Positions 13,930-20,460 of a stretch of DNA of 20,460 nt are shown here, one piece after another (position 1 is the stretch's first letter; the number at the start of each line of letters is the position of its first letter). Below the pieces are notes generated by a model, which saw nothing but the letters and a program-made list of their open reading frames with translations, did not search any database and was not told the DNA's origin. This stretch comes from Candidatus Falkowbacteria bacterium UBA2355 (lineage in GTDB: Bacteria > Patescibacteriota > Patescibacteriia > Patescibacteriales > Patescibacteriaceae). The position numbers and the translations under genes are program-made. The stretch lies in contig DDTV01000031.1 of the NCBI GenBank assembly GCA_002344425.1, positions 1-20,460 of the forward strand, in the 5' to 3' direction.

Positions 13930-14718
13930 CTATTTACTTGTATGCCTACGGAACAAAATCGTCGCAGTAGGAATAGCGATAATAAGCAGGCCAAGACACC
14001 AGGCAAAAGAAATCCAAACATGATTACCGACCGGAAGTCCGTTCATTAAGGCGCGGATTGCCTCAATGATATGGGTTACGGGTTGATTCTCAGCAAATAT
14101 ACGAAGTCCCTTGGGCATTGAGGCGGTCGGCGCGAAGGCGGCGCTTGCAAAAGTCAAAGGAAAAATTATTACAAAACCAAGCCATTGCACAGCTTCAACT
14201 GATTTGGCCAATAAGCCCATAATGGCTGAAAGCCAAGAAAAGGTCAAAGTAAATGTCAGGACTAAGGCGGCGATTAACAACCAATCATCAAAGCCGGCTA
14301 TCGGACGGAAACCGACAAGCAAACCGACAAGAATCATGATTGTGGAAGAGATAATATTTCTAACTAAATCGGCCGTTACATGTCCGATTAATAATCCGGA
14401 GCTGATAATAGGTAATGATTTTAAGCGGTCGACAATGCCTCGCTGCAAATCGGTTGATACTCCGATAGCAGTTGTCATAGCGCCAAAAGCGGCGGTTTGT
14501 ATAAGAATCCCAGCCACCAAGAAATTTACATAAGTTGTGCCGCCGGTTTGAATCGCCCCACCGAAGACATAACGGAATAAAAGCATAAACATAATCGGTT
14601 GAAAGGCTACGCCGAGCAACTGGTCCATGTTTTTAAAGATATGCGATAAACTACGCTTAATCAGCACCATTGAATCACTGATGGCCCAATACATAGTTGA
14701 ATGTTTCTTAATCTCCAT
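13930..14718 (-). CDS. ABC-2 type exporter permease (DrrB-like)
   Basis: A 262-residue integral membrane protein with about six hydrophobic segments. It has the ABC-2 family layout: an N-terminal cytoplasmic helix, then helices near 35-50, 65-85, 115-135, 145-168, 178-195 and 238-256. The segment DLQRGIVDRLKSLPI (89-103) is the typical coupling region of daunorubicin-type permeases, and the NQPVTHIIEAIRALMNG stretch (213-229) is also characteristic. It forms the membrane channel with the ATPase encoded 1 bp upstream, exporting a drug, lipid or polysaccharide; the cargo cannot be told. The start is fixed by the tight junction with the ATPase stop. Confidence 0.9.
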   Translation of the reverse strand: MEIKKHSTMYWAISDSMVLIKRSLSHIFKNMDQLLGVAFQPIMFMLLFRYVFGGAIQTGGTTYVNFLVAGILIQTAAFGAMTTAIGVSTDLQRGIVDRLKSLPIISSGLLIGHVTADLVRNIISSTIMILVGLLVGFRPIAGFDDWLLIAALVLTFTLTFSWLSAIMGLLAKSVEAVQWLGFVIIFPLTFASAAFAPTASMPKGLRIFAENQPVTHIIEAIRALMNGLPVGNHVWISFAWCLGLLIIAIPTATILFRRHTSK

Positions 14719-14719
14719 A

Positions 14720-15685
14720 CTATTTTTCTTTTACAGATTCGTCCAACTTTTCTTCTGCTTGATGGCCGGTTAACTTAAGAAAAACATCGTCAAGCGTGGG
14801 TTTATGTAAATTCAATGTGTCAATATCAAGACCGGAGGCCTCCATAATATCAAGCACGCGCTTAACTTCGGCGACAGTTCCGCCTGTCGCAAGACTAATG
14901 GTTTTTTCTTCTTTGTTAGATTGTATAGCTTCTCCTTCAATGATTGAAAGGGCTTTGATAAAATCATTTTCAGTATTAAAACTTATCTCGAGCCTTTCTT
15001 TGCCGACCCGATCTTTAAGCTCGTCAGCCGTTCCTTCGGCAATTACGATGCCGCGATCAATTACAGCAATGCGGTCGGCGAGGCGATCGGCTTCTTCGAG
15101 ATATTGAGTCGTTAATAAAATTGTGGAGCCGGATTTTTTTAAACTACTGACAATATCCCACATCAATAAACGGCTACGCGGATCAAGTCCGGTCGTAGGT
15201 TCATCAAGGAAGATAATCGGCGGAGTAGCAACGAGACTCAATGCTAGGTCTAAACGCCTACGCATACCTCCCGAGTAAGTTTTAGCAGGACGATCAGCCG
15301 CTTGGACTAAATCGAACTGCTCAAGCAATTCTTCGGCACGAGCTTTGCTAGCTTCACCACCGAGATGATATAGACGGCCCATCATAATCAAATTCTCACG
15401 CCCGCTCAGATATTCATCAACTGCGGCGTACTGTCCCGTTAAACCTATGCTGTGTCGCACATCATCGGCCTGGGTGACGACGTTATAACCGTTGACTGAA
15501 ATTTCCCCTCCATCAGGCTGCAGTAGTGTACTCAAAATCCGCACTGTCGTTGTTTTGCCCGCCCCGTTCGGACCCAATAAACCAAGCACAGTGCCCCTAG
15601 CAACAGTTAAATCAATCCCCTTAAGAACTTGTAGGTCCTTAAATGATTTAGTTAAATTTTTAATTGAAATGGCTGCGTCGTGCAT
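14720..15685 (-). CDS. ABC exporter ATP-binding protein (DrrA-like)
   Basis: A 321-residue ATPase. It has Walker A GPNGAGKTT (38-46), Q-loop Gln85 in GLTGQYAAVD, signature YSGGMRRRLDLA (137-148), Walker B IIFLDEP (157-163) with catalytic Glu162, and H-loop position replaced by Gln (LLTTQYLEEADRLADR), as is usual in daunorubicin-resistance DrrA proteins. The C-terminal 100 residues form a DUF4162-like extension ending in PTLDDVFLKLTGH. It powers export with the permease encoded downstream. Its promoter carries a palindrome right after the -10 box, suggesting a repressor, as is common for exporters. No Shine-Dalgarno is seen. Confidence 0.94.
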   Translation of the reverse strand: MHDAAISIKNLTKSFKDLQVLKGIDLTVARGTVLGLLGPNGAGKTTTVRILSTLLQPDGGEISVNGYNVVTQADDVRHSIGLTGQYAAVDEYLSGRENLIMMGRLYHLGGEASKARAEELLEQFDLVQAADRPAKTYSGGMRRRLDLALSLVATPPIIFLDEPTTGLDPRSRLLMWDIVSSLKKSGSTILLTTQYLEEADRLADRIAVIDRGIVIAEGTADELKDRVGKERLEISFNTENDFIKALSIIEGEAIQSNKEEKTISLATGGTVAEVKRVLDIMEASGLDIDTLNLHKPTLDDVFLKLTGHQAEEKLDESVKEK

Positions 15686-15692
15686 TTGAGTC

Positions 15693-15710
15693 GAGATAAA
15701 TTATTATCTC
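15693..15710. promoter_or_regulatory. Operator-like palindrome at the ABC operon start
   Basis: GAGATAA-ATTA-TTATCTC has perfect 7-bp arms and overlaps the expected transcription start of the ABC operon, directly after the -10 box and 7 bp before the ATG. A repressor bound here would block RNA polymerase. As RNA it would be a weak hairpin near the start codon. Confidence 0.45.
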
Positions 15711-15739
15711 AGTATACTTTCTTAATCTTCAATCGTCAA
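15711..15739 (-). promoter_or_regulatory. Promoter of the ABC exporter operon
   Basis: On the minus strand, TTGACG (15739-15734), 17 bp, then TATACT (15716-15711). The -35 box lies inside the last codons of the cupredoxin-like gene, so the two genes overlap in regulation. Confidence 0.65.
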
Positions 15740-16237
15740 TGTCGCGGCGCCGCCCCCGTCACAAGTAATATTATAAGTACCGGCCTTATCAACGCTGGCG
15801 ATCAACCATCCCAATCCGCCAACGCGATGGCTTTGTCCCGCAAAGGCAAAGGTGTGTGCTTCTTTATCACGGTTATCAAGCATGAACTTAACATTCTTTT
15901 TAACAATAAGTGTTCCCATGCCGGGATAAGTCGCAGTACCATGGCACTCTACAAACTGAATACGATAAGCATAACTTTCAATCATCGCTTCATAAGAGCC
16001 ACTGACAGTGGGTTTGTTTTGCCTCGGTTGAGCAACGGTTTGCGCGGGAGCGGTTGAATTCTGCTCCGAATTTTCCACGGTATCTTCGGCAACTGGCAAC
16101 TCATTTAAATTGTTGGCCTCTTCAATCTCTGAATTATCACTCGGCATATACCAGAAAATTGCACCGATTATCAATGCCACCAAGACCGCACCGGCTATCC
16201 ACCAACCTTTATTTGATGCTTTGTTAAGTGCAGGCAT
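15722..16237 (-). CDS. Membrane-anchored cupredoxin-like protein
   Basis: A 171-residue protein. One transmembrane anchor lies at about 11-30 (GWWIAGAVLVALIIGAIFWY). A low-complexity acidic and Ser/Pro/Gln linker follows (35-80), then an exported domain of about 90 residues. That domain has the cupredoxin-like run of strands TLIVKKNVKFMLDNRDKEAHTF, then GWLIASVDKAGTYNITCDGGGAATLTIED at the end. His128 and Cys159 sit where the first His and the Cys of a type 1 copper site would be. The second His and the Met after the Cys are missing: GGGAA follows instead of a His- and Met-bearing loop. It may bind copper in another way, using His137 or Cys98, or have lost the metal. It acts outside the cytoplasmic membrane. 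The fold call is moderate. Confidence 0.65.
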   Translation of the reverse strand: MPALNKASNKGWWIAGAVLVALIIGAIFWYMPSDNSEIEEANNLNELPVAEDTVENSEQNSTAPAQTVAQPRQNKPTVSGSYEAMIESYAYRIQFVECHGTATYPGMGTLIVKKNVKFMLDNRDKEAHTFAFAGQSHRVGGLGWLIASVDKAGTYNITCDGGGAATLTIED

Positions 16238-16260
16238 ATGTTTAGCTTAATAATAAAAAG

Positions 16261-16289
16261 CCATAATTTCTATAAGCACGGCCGTGCAA
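16261..16289 (-). promoter_or_regulatory. Weak promoter candidate with palindrome, cupredoxin-like gene
   Basis: On the minus strand, TTGCAC (16289-16284), 17 bp, then TTATGG (16266-16261). The perfect 12-bp palindrome GCACGGCCGTGC (16276-16287) overlaps the -35 box and stands out as GC-rich in an AT-rich gap, so it may be an operator. Confidence 0.35.
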
Positions 16290-16324
16290 AACTAATAACG
16301 GGAGACCTTCTGCTTTGTTTCATA

Positions 16325-16355
16325 TAAAAAAGCCATCGAATCTTATCGATGGCTT
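16325..16355 (-). terminator. Terminator of the aminopeptidase gene
   Basis: AAGCCATCGA and TCGATGGCTT (16330-16339 and 16346-16355) form a 10-bp stem with a 6-nt loop, followed on the minus strand by a T-run. It lies 17 bp after the stop. Confidence 0.88.
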
Positions 16356-16371
16356 AAAAAGCTAATAAATT

Positions 16372-17580
16372 TTAAAGAGTAAACTTCCCATTTTCATAAA
16401 TTATCAACACCCTCCCATCGGTTAAAATAGCCTCAATTTTCTTAGGCTCTGTGTTAACTATATCAACATGAACCATTTTGCAGAAATTGAAACCGAGCTT
16501 GAACCATTCTTCATCGCTTTGCGGCTTGACCGATCCGCGGAAGGATTCACGATAAGATCCGCCGAGCGCAATATGCATATTTCCGTTTGGCCCTCCCCTG
16601 TTTTCATCAAACAAAGTTGAACCCATTAATTTTGTTATCGGTGAAATGCCGCCTTGGGTCAAAGAGAATTCTCCAATCTTATCGCCGTTTTCATAAGAGA
16701 TGATTTTTTCCAGAAGATGCCGTCCTTCTTGCGCATTGAAGCTAGTAACGACTCCATCCTTAAAAGTCAGCTCTGCATTCTTAATAACATCACCGCGCCA
16801 ATAAACCGGTTCATTAAAGCGGATTGTTCCCTTAGTGCCTCTCCAGTCGGGAGTTATATACAATTCAAAACTGGGCATATTGGAACCTTCGGACATAATC
16901 CATTGGCGATCGGCGCCGATATCCAATTTTAATTCGCAGCCATCAAGGCTGACTACGAGTTGTTTTATTTCCAAAGCGTTCAATTTATCACGTTGGGCGG
17001 CGATTTGCGCTCTGACCTTTTTCCATTCGGCAATCGGATCGGGCTTATCCAGGAACAAAGCCTTGATAACTTCCTGCCAGTAATCTTCATAATCCATACC
17101 AACTTCTGCGGCCATAGCCGGGGTTGGATAAAGACACATCGTGCCGCTTAGTTTGCCTTCATTGCTCTTTTTGCCAAGCAAGCTGTTAATATAATTATTG
17201 GCTTCGGCCAAAGCGGCAATCTTATTTTGATCTATACCCTGAAAGGCTCTCATTTTTGATGGGCCTGAAATATGAATAATATGATTCATTGCTTCGACTA
17301 TTCCGTCCTGCATTGCCTTGGGATAAAAAGACAAACTCTCAAGCTCGGAACTTTCAAGCATTGCCACATTGATTCCATTGGGCCTGAAGTCATGAATAAC
17401 ATGTCCGCCCGAACGCCAAATGGCTTTGCATACTTCAACATATAAAGGTCTGTTAATTTCAAGACCAATAACCAAGGCGCATTCGCCCTTTTGTATTCCC
17501 CTGCCATTGTTCAAGCAAAAATTGACCAATAAATTTGCATATTTGATTAAATAATCTATTTTAGGCAAATAATTATCCAT
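16372..17580 (-). CDS. M29-family metallo-aminopeptidase (AmpS/AmpT type)
   Basis: A 402-residue protein of normal length for peptidase family M29, which removes N-terminal residues from peptides using two metal ions. The metal ligands are visible in the expected order: Glu239 in NMPSFE, Glu304 in IGEFSL, His336 in MHIALG, and His371 and Asp373 in MVHVDIV. The segments ITPDWRGTKGTIRF and LFDENRGG are also family hallmarks. The N-terminal half is the helper domain shaping the dimer cavity. No signal peptide is present, so it is cytoplasmic, probably in peptide recycling. It is read alone from its own promoter with a Shine-Dalgarno TAGGAG 6 bp before the ATG, which fixes the start. Confidence 0.93.
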   Translation of the reverse strand: MDNYLPKIDYLIKYANLLVNFCLNNGRGIQKGECALVIGLEINRPLYVEVCKAIWRSGGHVIHDFRPNGINVAMLESSELESLSFYPKAMQDGIVEAMNHIIHISGPSKMRAFQGIDQNKIAALAEANNYINSLLGKKSNEGKLSGTMCLYPTPAMAAEVGMDYEDYWQEVIKALFLDKPDPIAEWKKVRAQIAAQRDKLNALEIKQLVVSLDGCELKLDIGADRQWIMSEGSNMPSFELYITPDWRGTKGTIRFNEPVYWRGDVIKNAELTFKDGVVTSFNAQEGRHLLEKIISYENGDKIGEFSLTQGGISPITKLMGSTLFDENRGGPNGNMHIALGGSYRESFRGSVKPQSDEEWFKLGFNFCKMVHVDIVNTEPKKIEAILTDGRVLIIYENGKFTL

Positions 17581-17586
17581 TTTAAT

Positions 17587-17591
17587 CTCCT
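17587..17591 (-). promoter_or_regulatory. Shine-Dalgarno of the aminopeptidase gene
   Basis: AGGAG on the minus strand, 6 bp before the ATG at 17580; it decides this start. Confidence 0.75.
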
Positions 17592-17643
17592 ACGCCTCTT
17601 TGGGCGATTTATTTGATTTTATTAATGTACGTTTTAATTTTTT

Positions 17644-17672
17644 AAAATAATATATATTTATCATATTGTCAA
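17644..17672 (-). promoter_or_regulatory. Promoter of the aminopeptidase gene
   Basis: On the minus strand, TTGACA (17672-17667), 17 bp, then TATTTT (17649-17644), back to back with the promoter of the secreted-protein gene. The two -35 regions form a 9-bp inverted repeat, TGTCAATAG and CTATTGACA, 10 bp apart. Confidence 0.6.
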
Positions 17673-17688
17673 TAGTTGCCTACTGCTA

Positions 17689-17717
17689 TTGACATAAAAG
17701 GTCTTATATTGTAGGAT
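17689..17717 (+). promoter_or_regulatory. Promoter of the secreted-protein gene
   Basis: TTGACA (17689-17694), 17 bp, TAGGAT (17712-17717). The leader is about 60 nt. Confidence 0.65.
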
Positions 17718-17757
17718 AAAAAATCCCAAAAAATTGAACATTTAAAAACAAAATATA

Positions 17758-17775
17758 CGGCTTGAAAGGAAGCCG
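17758..17775 (+). promoter_or_regulatory. Leader hairpin holding a Shine-Dalgarno-like loop
   Basis: CGGCTT-GAAAGG-AAGCCG: a 6-bp stem whose loop carries AAAGG, 9 bp before the ATG of the secreted-protein gene. It could modulate ribosome access; a fortuitous pairing is possible. Confidence 0.35.
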
Positions 17776-17784
17776 AAAGAGAAA

Positions 17785-18438
17785 ATGAAACTACATAAAT
17801 TATTCATTTTATTTTTTCTTGCACTGGGACTGTCTTTGCTAAACACAAATGATGTCCATTGCCAGGAAGAAAGCCAGGAAGTCGGCTTGGAAAGTACCCA
17901 GCCGACGACCGATAGCCTCACGGAAAAAATAAGCACAGGTTATGTTCCTCCGCCTCCGGGACAATGGAACAGCATAATCTTAACCGCTTACCGATATATA
18001 TTCACCGAATATAATTATTGGGAATATTTCGCATCTTTAAGCGGCAGTAATTACAATGACAGGCCAAACGTAAGCTTTGAAGGCATTGACTGGAAAGTCA
18101 CAGAAGGCAACACTCAGTTAGCTGAATACAACGGTTATATCGGTTGGCTCTTTATTCCTAAGGCTACAAAAAACAAAAGATTGCCCAGATATAATGTTGA
18201 AACAAAAATAGAACTTTGTTTATATTTGAATTCAGAAATGAACGCTTGGCTACCAGGTAAAGATTTCGTAGAAGCGGGTAAGATAGATAAAAAATATCTG
18301 CTTGATAGAGACGGTGATGGCTCATTCAATTTTTGGATAAATCCGATTGAACTGCCATTAGAAGCTGATGAAAGCACATTTGATCTCAATGTCAGTCCGG
18401 CACAACTGGATGAATATATACGCTCCAGTAAAAAATAA
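17785..18438 (+). CDS. Secreted protein of unknown function with a DxDxD calcium-loop-like motif
   Basis: A 217-residue protein. A clear signal peptide covers residues 1-26 (MKLHKL, then a Leu/Phe core), probably cut near Cys26. The context of that Cys (DVHC) is poor for a lipobox, so a free secreted protein is likelier than a lipoprotein. A Ser/Thr/Glu linker follows (27-50), then PPPPGQ and an aromatic-rich domain (60-125) with many Tyr and Trp. Later DRDGDGSFNFW (174-184) has Asp174, Asp176 and Asp178 spaced as in EF-hand or dockerin calcium loops. No family is recognised. It has its own promoter and terminator and is likely surface-exposed or periplasmic. An adhesive or wall role is only a guess. 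Confidence 0.75.
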   Translation: MKLHKLFILFFLALGLSLLNTNDVHCQEESQEVGLESTQPTTDSLTEKISTGYVPPPPGQWNSIILTAYRYIFTEYNYWEYFASLSGSNYNDRPNVSFEGIDWKVTEGNTQLAEYNGYIGWLFIPKATKNKRLPRYNVETKIELCLYLNSEMNAWLPGKDFVEAGKIDKKYLLDRDGDGSFNFWINPIELPLEADESTFDLNVSPAQLDEYIRSSKK

Positions 18439-18457
18439 ATCCGGCTAAGACTATTTT

Positions 18458-18483
18458 AAAAGGGTTCAGAATTGAACCCTTTT
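18458..18483 (+). terminator. Terminator of the secreted-protein gene
   Basis: An 11-bp stem, AAAAGGGTTCA with TGAACCCTTTT, and a GAAT loop, followed by more T residues. It lies 20 bp after the stop. Confidence 0.9.
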
Positions 18484-18488
18484 TTAAT

Positions 18489-18517
18489 TTGCCAAAAAGG
18501 TCATATTTTACTATACT
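18489..18517 (+). promoter_or_regulatory. Promoter of the sigma factor operon
   Basis: TTGCCA (18489-18494), 17 bp, TATACT (18512-18517). The first ATG (18533) would be only about 9 nt from the transcript start. The second in-frame ATG (18566) would have a leader of about 42 nt. The promoter looks housekeeping-type rather than the AAC/GTC type of ECF autoregulation. Confidence 0.6.
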
Positions 18518-18532
18518 AACCGAAACGAAATA

Positions 18533-19129
18533 ATGCCTTTGGCGTTATATAAAGCGTACCCCGGTATGGATCCCAAAGAGGTACTTCCCATTATCGCTCG
18601 AGCTAAAAACCGCGAACAGGCAGCCTTCGGCGAACTGTACGATATTTATGCCAGCCCGATTTTTCGCTTTATCAGCTTAAAAACGGCGACTCGGGAACAG
18701 GCCGAAGATATTTTACAGGAGACCTTCTTCAAGGCCTGGCAGGCTTTGCCGAAACTCTCCCTTGAAAATCTGAACTTTAAAGCTTGGCTCTACAAAATAG
18801 CCCGCAATTTGGTCAACGACCATTATCGCACTTTGCAAAGGCGACCGACGCCGGACACCATAGAAAATTATTACAATCTATCCAGTTCGGATGATACTCA
18901 TGAAGCGACGGCCAAAGCCTTTGACATTGAACGCTTGCGCACGACTATGAACCAACTTGCCCCGACCTATCGGCAAGTGCTTGAGCTGCGCTTTATACAA
19001 GAATTTTCCGTTGATGAAACAGCCAAGATTATGGGAAAAACCGCCTTGGCGGTTAGAGTTGCTCAACATCGAGCGTTAAAAAAACTTAATTTATTGGTTA
19101 TACAAAGCGATGAACCCTACGAAATATAA
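18533..19129 (+). CDS. ECF-type RNA polymerase sigma-70 factor
   Basis: A 198-residue protein with only regions 2 and 4, as in extracytoplasmic-function sigma factors. Region 2 is at about 29-100: FGELYDIYASPIFRFI, then the REQAEDILQETFFKAW segment for core binding and -10 reading, and FKAWLYKIARNLVNDHYR. Region 4 is at about 135-188: LAPTYRQVLELRFIQEFSVDETAKIMG and the recognition helix TALAVRVAQHRALKKL. It directs RNA polymerase to stress or envelope genes. Met12 (18566) is an equally good start, since the first 11 residues lie outside the domain. Its end overlaps the next gene by 20 bp, pointing to coupled production of the two proteins. Confidence 0.94.
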   Translation: MPLALYKAYPGMDPKEVLPIIARAKNREQAAFGELYDIYASPIFRFISLKTATREQAEDILQETFFKAWQALPKLSLENLNFKAWLYKIARNLVNDHYRTLQRRPTPDTIENYYNLSSSDDTHEATAKAFDIERLRTTMNQLAPTYRQVLELRFIQEFSVDETAKIMGKTALAVRVAQHRALKKLNLLVIQSDEPYEI

Positions 19130-19955
19130 CAAAGCCATGGAGGCTCTTAAAGCCTTCGAGCGCAACAATCAACTTCATCCGCTTAGACAAGCGGCTCTGA
19201 AATCACAACTACTTGAACAAATAGCTCAAGAAGGCTTAGAGTCGGCTACTGTTGAAAAAAGATTTCTCTGGGGTTCTTATTCTCTTAAACCTATGACGAC
19301 TTTTATTGCAACAATGGTCTCTATTTTAATAGCCGGCACGGCGGCCTTTGCCACCGAAACTTCCATGCCTGGCGATGTACTCCACCCTGTTAAATTAGCT
19401 GCTGAAAAACTTGAATTGCGTTTGGCCGCGTCCAGCGAAACGAAAGCCACTATCGAAGCTCGACAGGCCTCTGAAAGACTTGAAGAACTGAATCGCTTGC
19501 GTGCCAAAGCCGAGGCGGAAGAAAAATCCGAGATAAGAGCCCGACTTGAAGACCGCAGCAAATCAGCCGAGAGCGAAACCGCGGTCAAAGTCGAAACCGC
19601 CTTGAATGTGCTTGATACGGTACGCGCCGATCTTGAAGCCAAGGGCAATACTGAAGCTGTGAAATCAGTTGACAGCGCAATTGAAAGATTAAAAAATCGC
19701 GCTACAAAATCCCGCTTAAAAGTAGAATTTAAAAGAGAACGCGGCGATCTAAAATTAAAAGTTGAAAGTGATGAAGGAAAAGATGAAACTTCCGACGATC
19801 AGCCGGCTTCAACGACAGCTTCCCCGTCAACATCAACCGAAACTAAAGTTGAGGTAAAAGACAATGGCGAAGTAGAAATTGAAACCGAGATCGAACAGGA
19901 AAACGAAAGAGAAGAAGATAATAATGATGATCGTCGTTTCCGAATATTTCGATAA
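19110..19955 (+). CDS. DUF5667-like single-pass membrane protein, probable sigma-factor partner
   Basis: A 281-residue protein. The N-terminal part (1-55) is cytoplasmic and helical, where an anti-sigma region would sit. One transmembrane helix follows at about 61-82 (PMTTFIATMVSILIAGTAAFA). Next is the DUF5667 hallmark PGDVLHPVKLAAEKLELRLA (87-106), and a long charged helical domain (107-205) that probably forms a coiled-coil bundle with repeated Ala, Glu and Arg. The end is a Ser/Thr-rich linker and a very acidic Glu/Asp tail (235-275), then RRFRIFR. It overlaps the sigma gene by 20 bp, so an anti-sigma or sensor role is likely. No zinc-binding anti-sigma motif (HxxxCxxC) is seen. The outside domain would sense or bind envelope components. 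Confidence 0.82.
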   Translation: MNPTKYNKAMEALKAFERNNQLHPLRQAALKSQLLEQIAQEGLESATVEKRFLWGSYSLKPMTTFIATMVSILIAGTAAFATETSMPGDVLHPVKLAAEKLELRLAASSETKATIEARQASERLEELNRLRAKAEAEEKSEIRARLEDRSKSAESETAVKVETALNVLDTVRADLEAKGNTEAVKSVDSAIERLKNRATKSRLKVEFKRERGDLKLKVESDEGKDETSDDQPASTTASPSTSTETKVEVKDNGEVEIETEIEQENEREEDNNDDRRFRIFR

Positions 19956-19969
19956 ACCCCAATAAAAAG

Positions 19970-19998
19970 AAAAGCGTATCTTATTCAGATACGCTTTT
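19970..19998. terminator. Bidirectional terminator of the sigma operon and the right-edge gene
   Basis: A 12-bp stem, AAAAGCGTATCT with AGATACGCTTTT, and a TATTC loop. T-runs lie on both sides (TTTTTT rightward, TCTTTTT leftward), between convergent genes. Confidence 0.92.
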
Positions 19999-20019
19999 TT
20001 GTTGCAAAAATATTTTTAT

Positions 20020-20460
20020 CTAACCGGTTTGTGCATAAATCACCGGTTCGGCCTTAAAGAAAAAATCTTTCAAAGCCTTTTTAACAGCGGCGATAATATG
20101 CGCCGGCAATCCTTTCGGACCCTCACTTAAACATAAAATGAATTGTCCGCCGCTCATTTTAAGCTGACCGCCTTTTTCAAGATACTTAGCAATAACAATT
20201 TCCTTTAATGACGGCTGTTTCAATTTCGTATTAGGGCAATATTCCTCATGCCCCATATCCCTGTCTTCAAATTTCTTTTCCAACAGTTCAAGCGCCGCGA
20301 AAACTGAGCGATGTTCGGCATAATAAACAATTTTACCGCTCTTCTCAAGATGGACAATCATTAGATTGTCCGCTTTAAGATAATAAACCTTAAGGGAGTA
20401 CTGCAGCTGTAAAGCTTCTCTGAAATGCCTTGATTTGAGAATTTCCTTTTTGAATGAAAT
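20020..20460 (-). CDS. Unrecognised protein, partial (N-terminus beyond the right edge)
   Basis: The frame is open from the TAG at 20020 to the last base, 146 codons plus the stop. The internal ATG at 20361 gives 113 residues, but it has no Shine-Dalgarno, and the codons before it (reading HFREALQLQYSLKVYYLKADNL) look like real protein, so the true start probably lies outside the window. The visible part alternates beta-like runs (VYYLKADNLMIVHLEKSGKIVYYAE) with helices (RSVFAALELLEKKFED, AAVKKALKDFFFK). The only Cys residues are in EEYCPNT and FILCLSEG. No motif or family is recognised; soluble and cytoplasmic. It converges on the sigma operon across a shared terminator. Confidence 0.7.
   Translation of the reverse strand: MSFKKEILKSRHFREALQLQYSLKVYYLKADNLMIVHLEKSGKIVYYAEHRSVFAALELLEKKFEDRDMGHEEYCPNTKLKQPSLKEIVIAKYLEKGGQLKMSGGQFILCLSEGPKGLPAHIIAAVKKALKDFFFKAEPVIYAQTG

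Noticed and set aside
20020..20361. Complete 113-residue gene starting at 20361
   Set aside because: The frame stays open to the window edge with protein-like sequence and the ATG lacks a ribosome site, so a partial gene is more likely.
1..20460. Recoded TGA (glycine code of some candidate phyla)
   Set aside because: Genes are full length under the standard code, and a TGA ends the 54-codon ORF exactly at the next start.
1..20460. CRISPR array, insertion sequence or integrase
   Set aside because: No regularly spaced direct repeats, no transposase or integrase motifs, and no flanking target duplications were seen.

Overview
The window reads as bacterial chromosome with an accessory island on its left. 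Everything past about 7.2 kb is ordinary, tightly packed bacterial gene content. It shows classical TTGACA/TATAAT-like promoters, strong hairpin-plus-T terminators and the standard code (TGA acts as a stop, for example at the overlap near 3054). Several traits recall uncultivated Patescibacteria (candidate phyla radiation): the short form of adenylosuccinate synthetase, an ECF sigma factor paired with a DUF5667-like membrane protein, compact genes, and many genes without a Shine-Dalgarno. That placement is an inference from gene style, not a proof.

Region 1 (1-4453, all minus strand, visibly AT-richer): a plasmid- or phage-like module. A very compact operon encodes a 54-residue ORF, a rolling-circle/gene II-like replication protein, a small excisionase-type HTH protein and a large N6-adenine DNA methylase with an N-terminal PD-(D/E)xK-type nuclease domain, cut by the left window edge. 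Upstream lies a 389-residue protein of unknown function. A terminator-like hairpin and a 20-bp palindrome sit between the two units.

Region 2 (4454-7216): a strand switch, an orphan terminator hairpin and a tRNA-Arg(UCU)-like gene whose only mispairs are three A-C oppositions. These are followed by a plus-strand cassette: a zinc-ribbon protein, a GIY-YIG nuclease with a DUF4357-like tail, and a DUF3800 protein. A hairpin-rich spacer of about 320 bp ends the island. Nuclease, methylase, replication and DUF3800 genes together look like an integrated element or defence island. No integrase is visible.

Region 3 (7217-17580): core genes. A DEAD-box RNA helicase converges on a cold-shock protein across a shared bidirectional terminator. 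A small membrane protein follows. Then come two divergent nucleotide operons, pyrC-pyrD (UMP branch) and guaB-purA (the two exits from IMP). Next are a DrrAB-type ABC exporter, a membrane-anchored cupredoxin-like protein and an M29 aminopeptidase.

Region 4 (17581-20460): a secreted protein with a calcium-loop-like motif, an ECF sigma factor translationally overlapping a DUF5667-like membrane protein (probable sigma/anti-sigma or sigma/effector pair), and an unrecognised protein running off the right edge.
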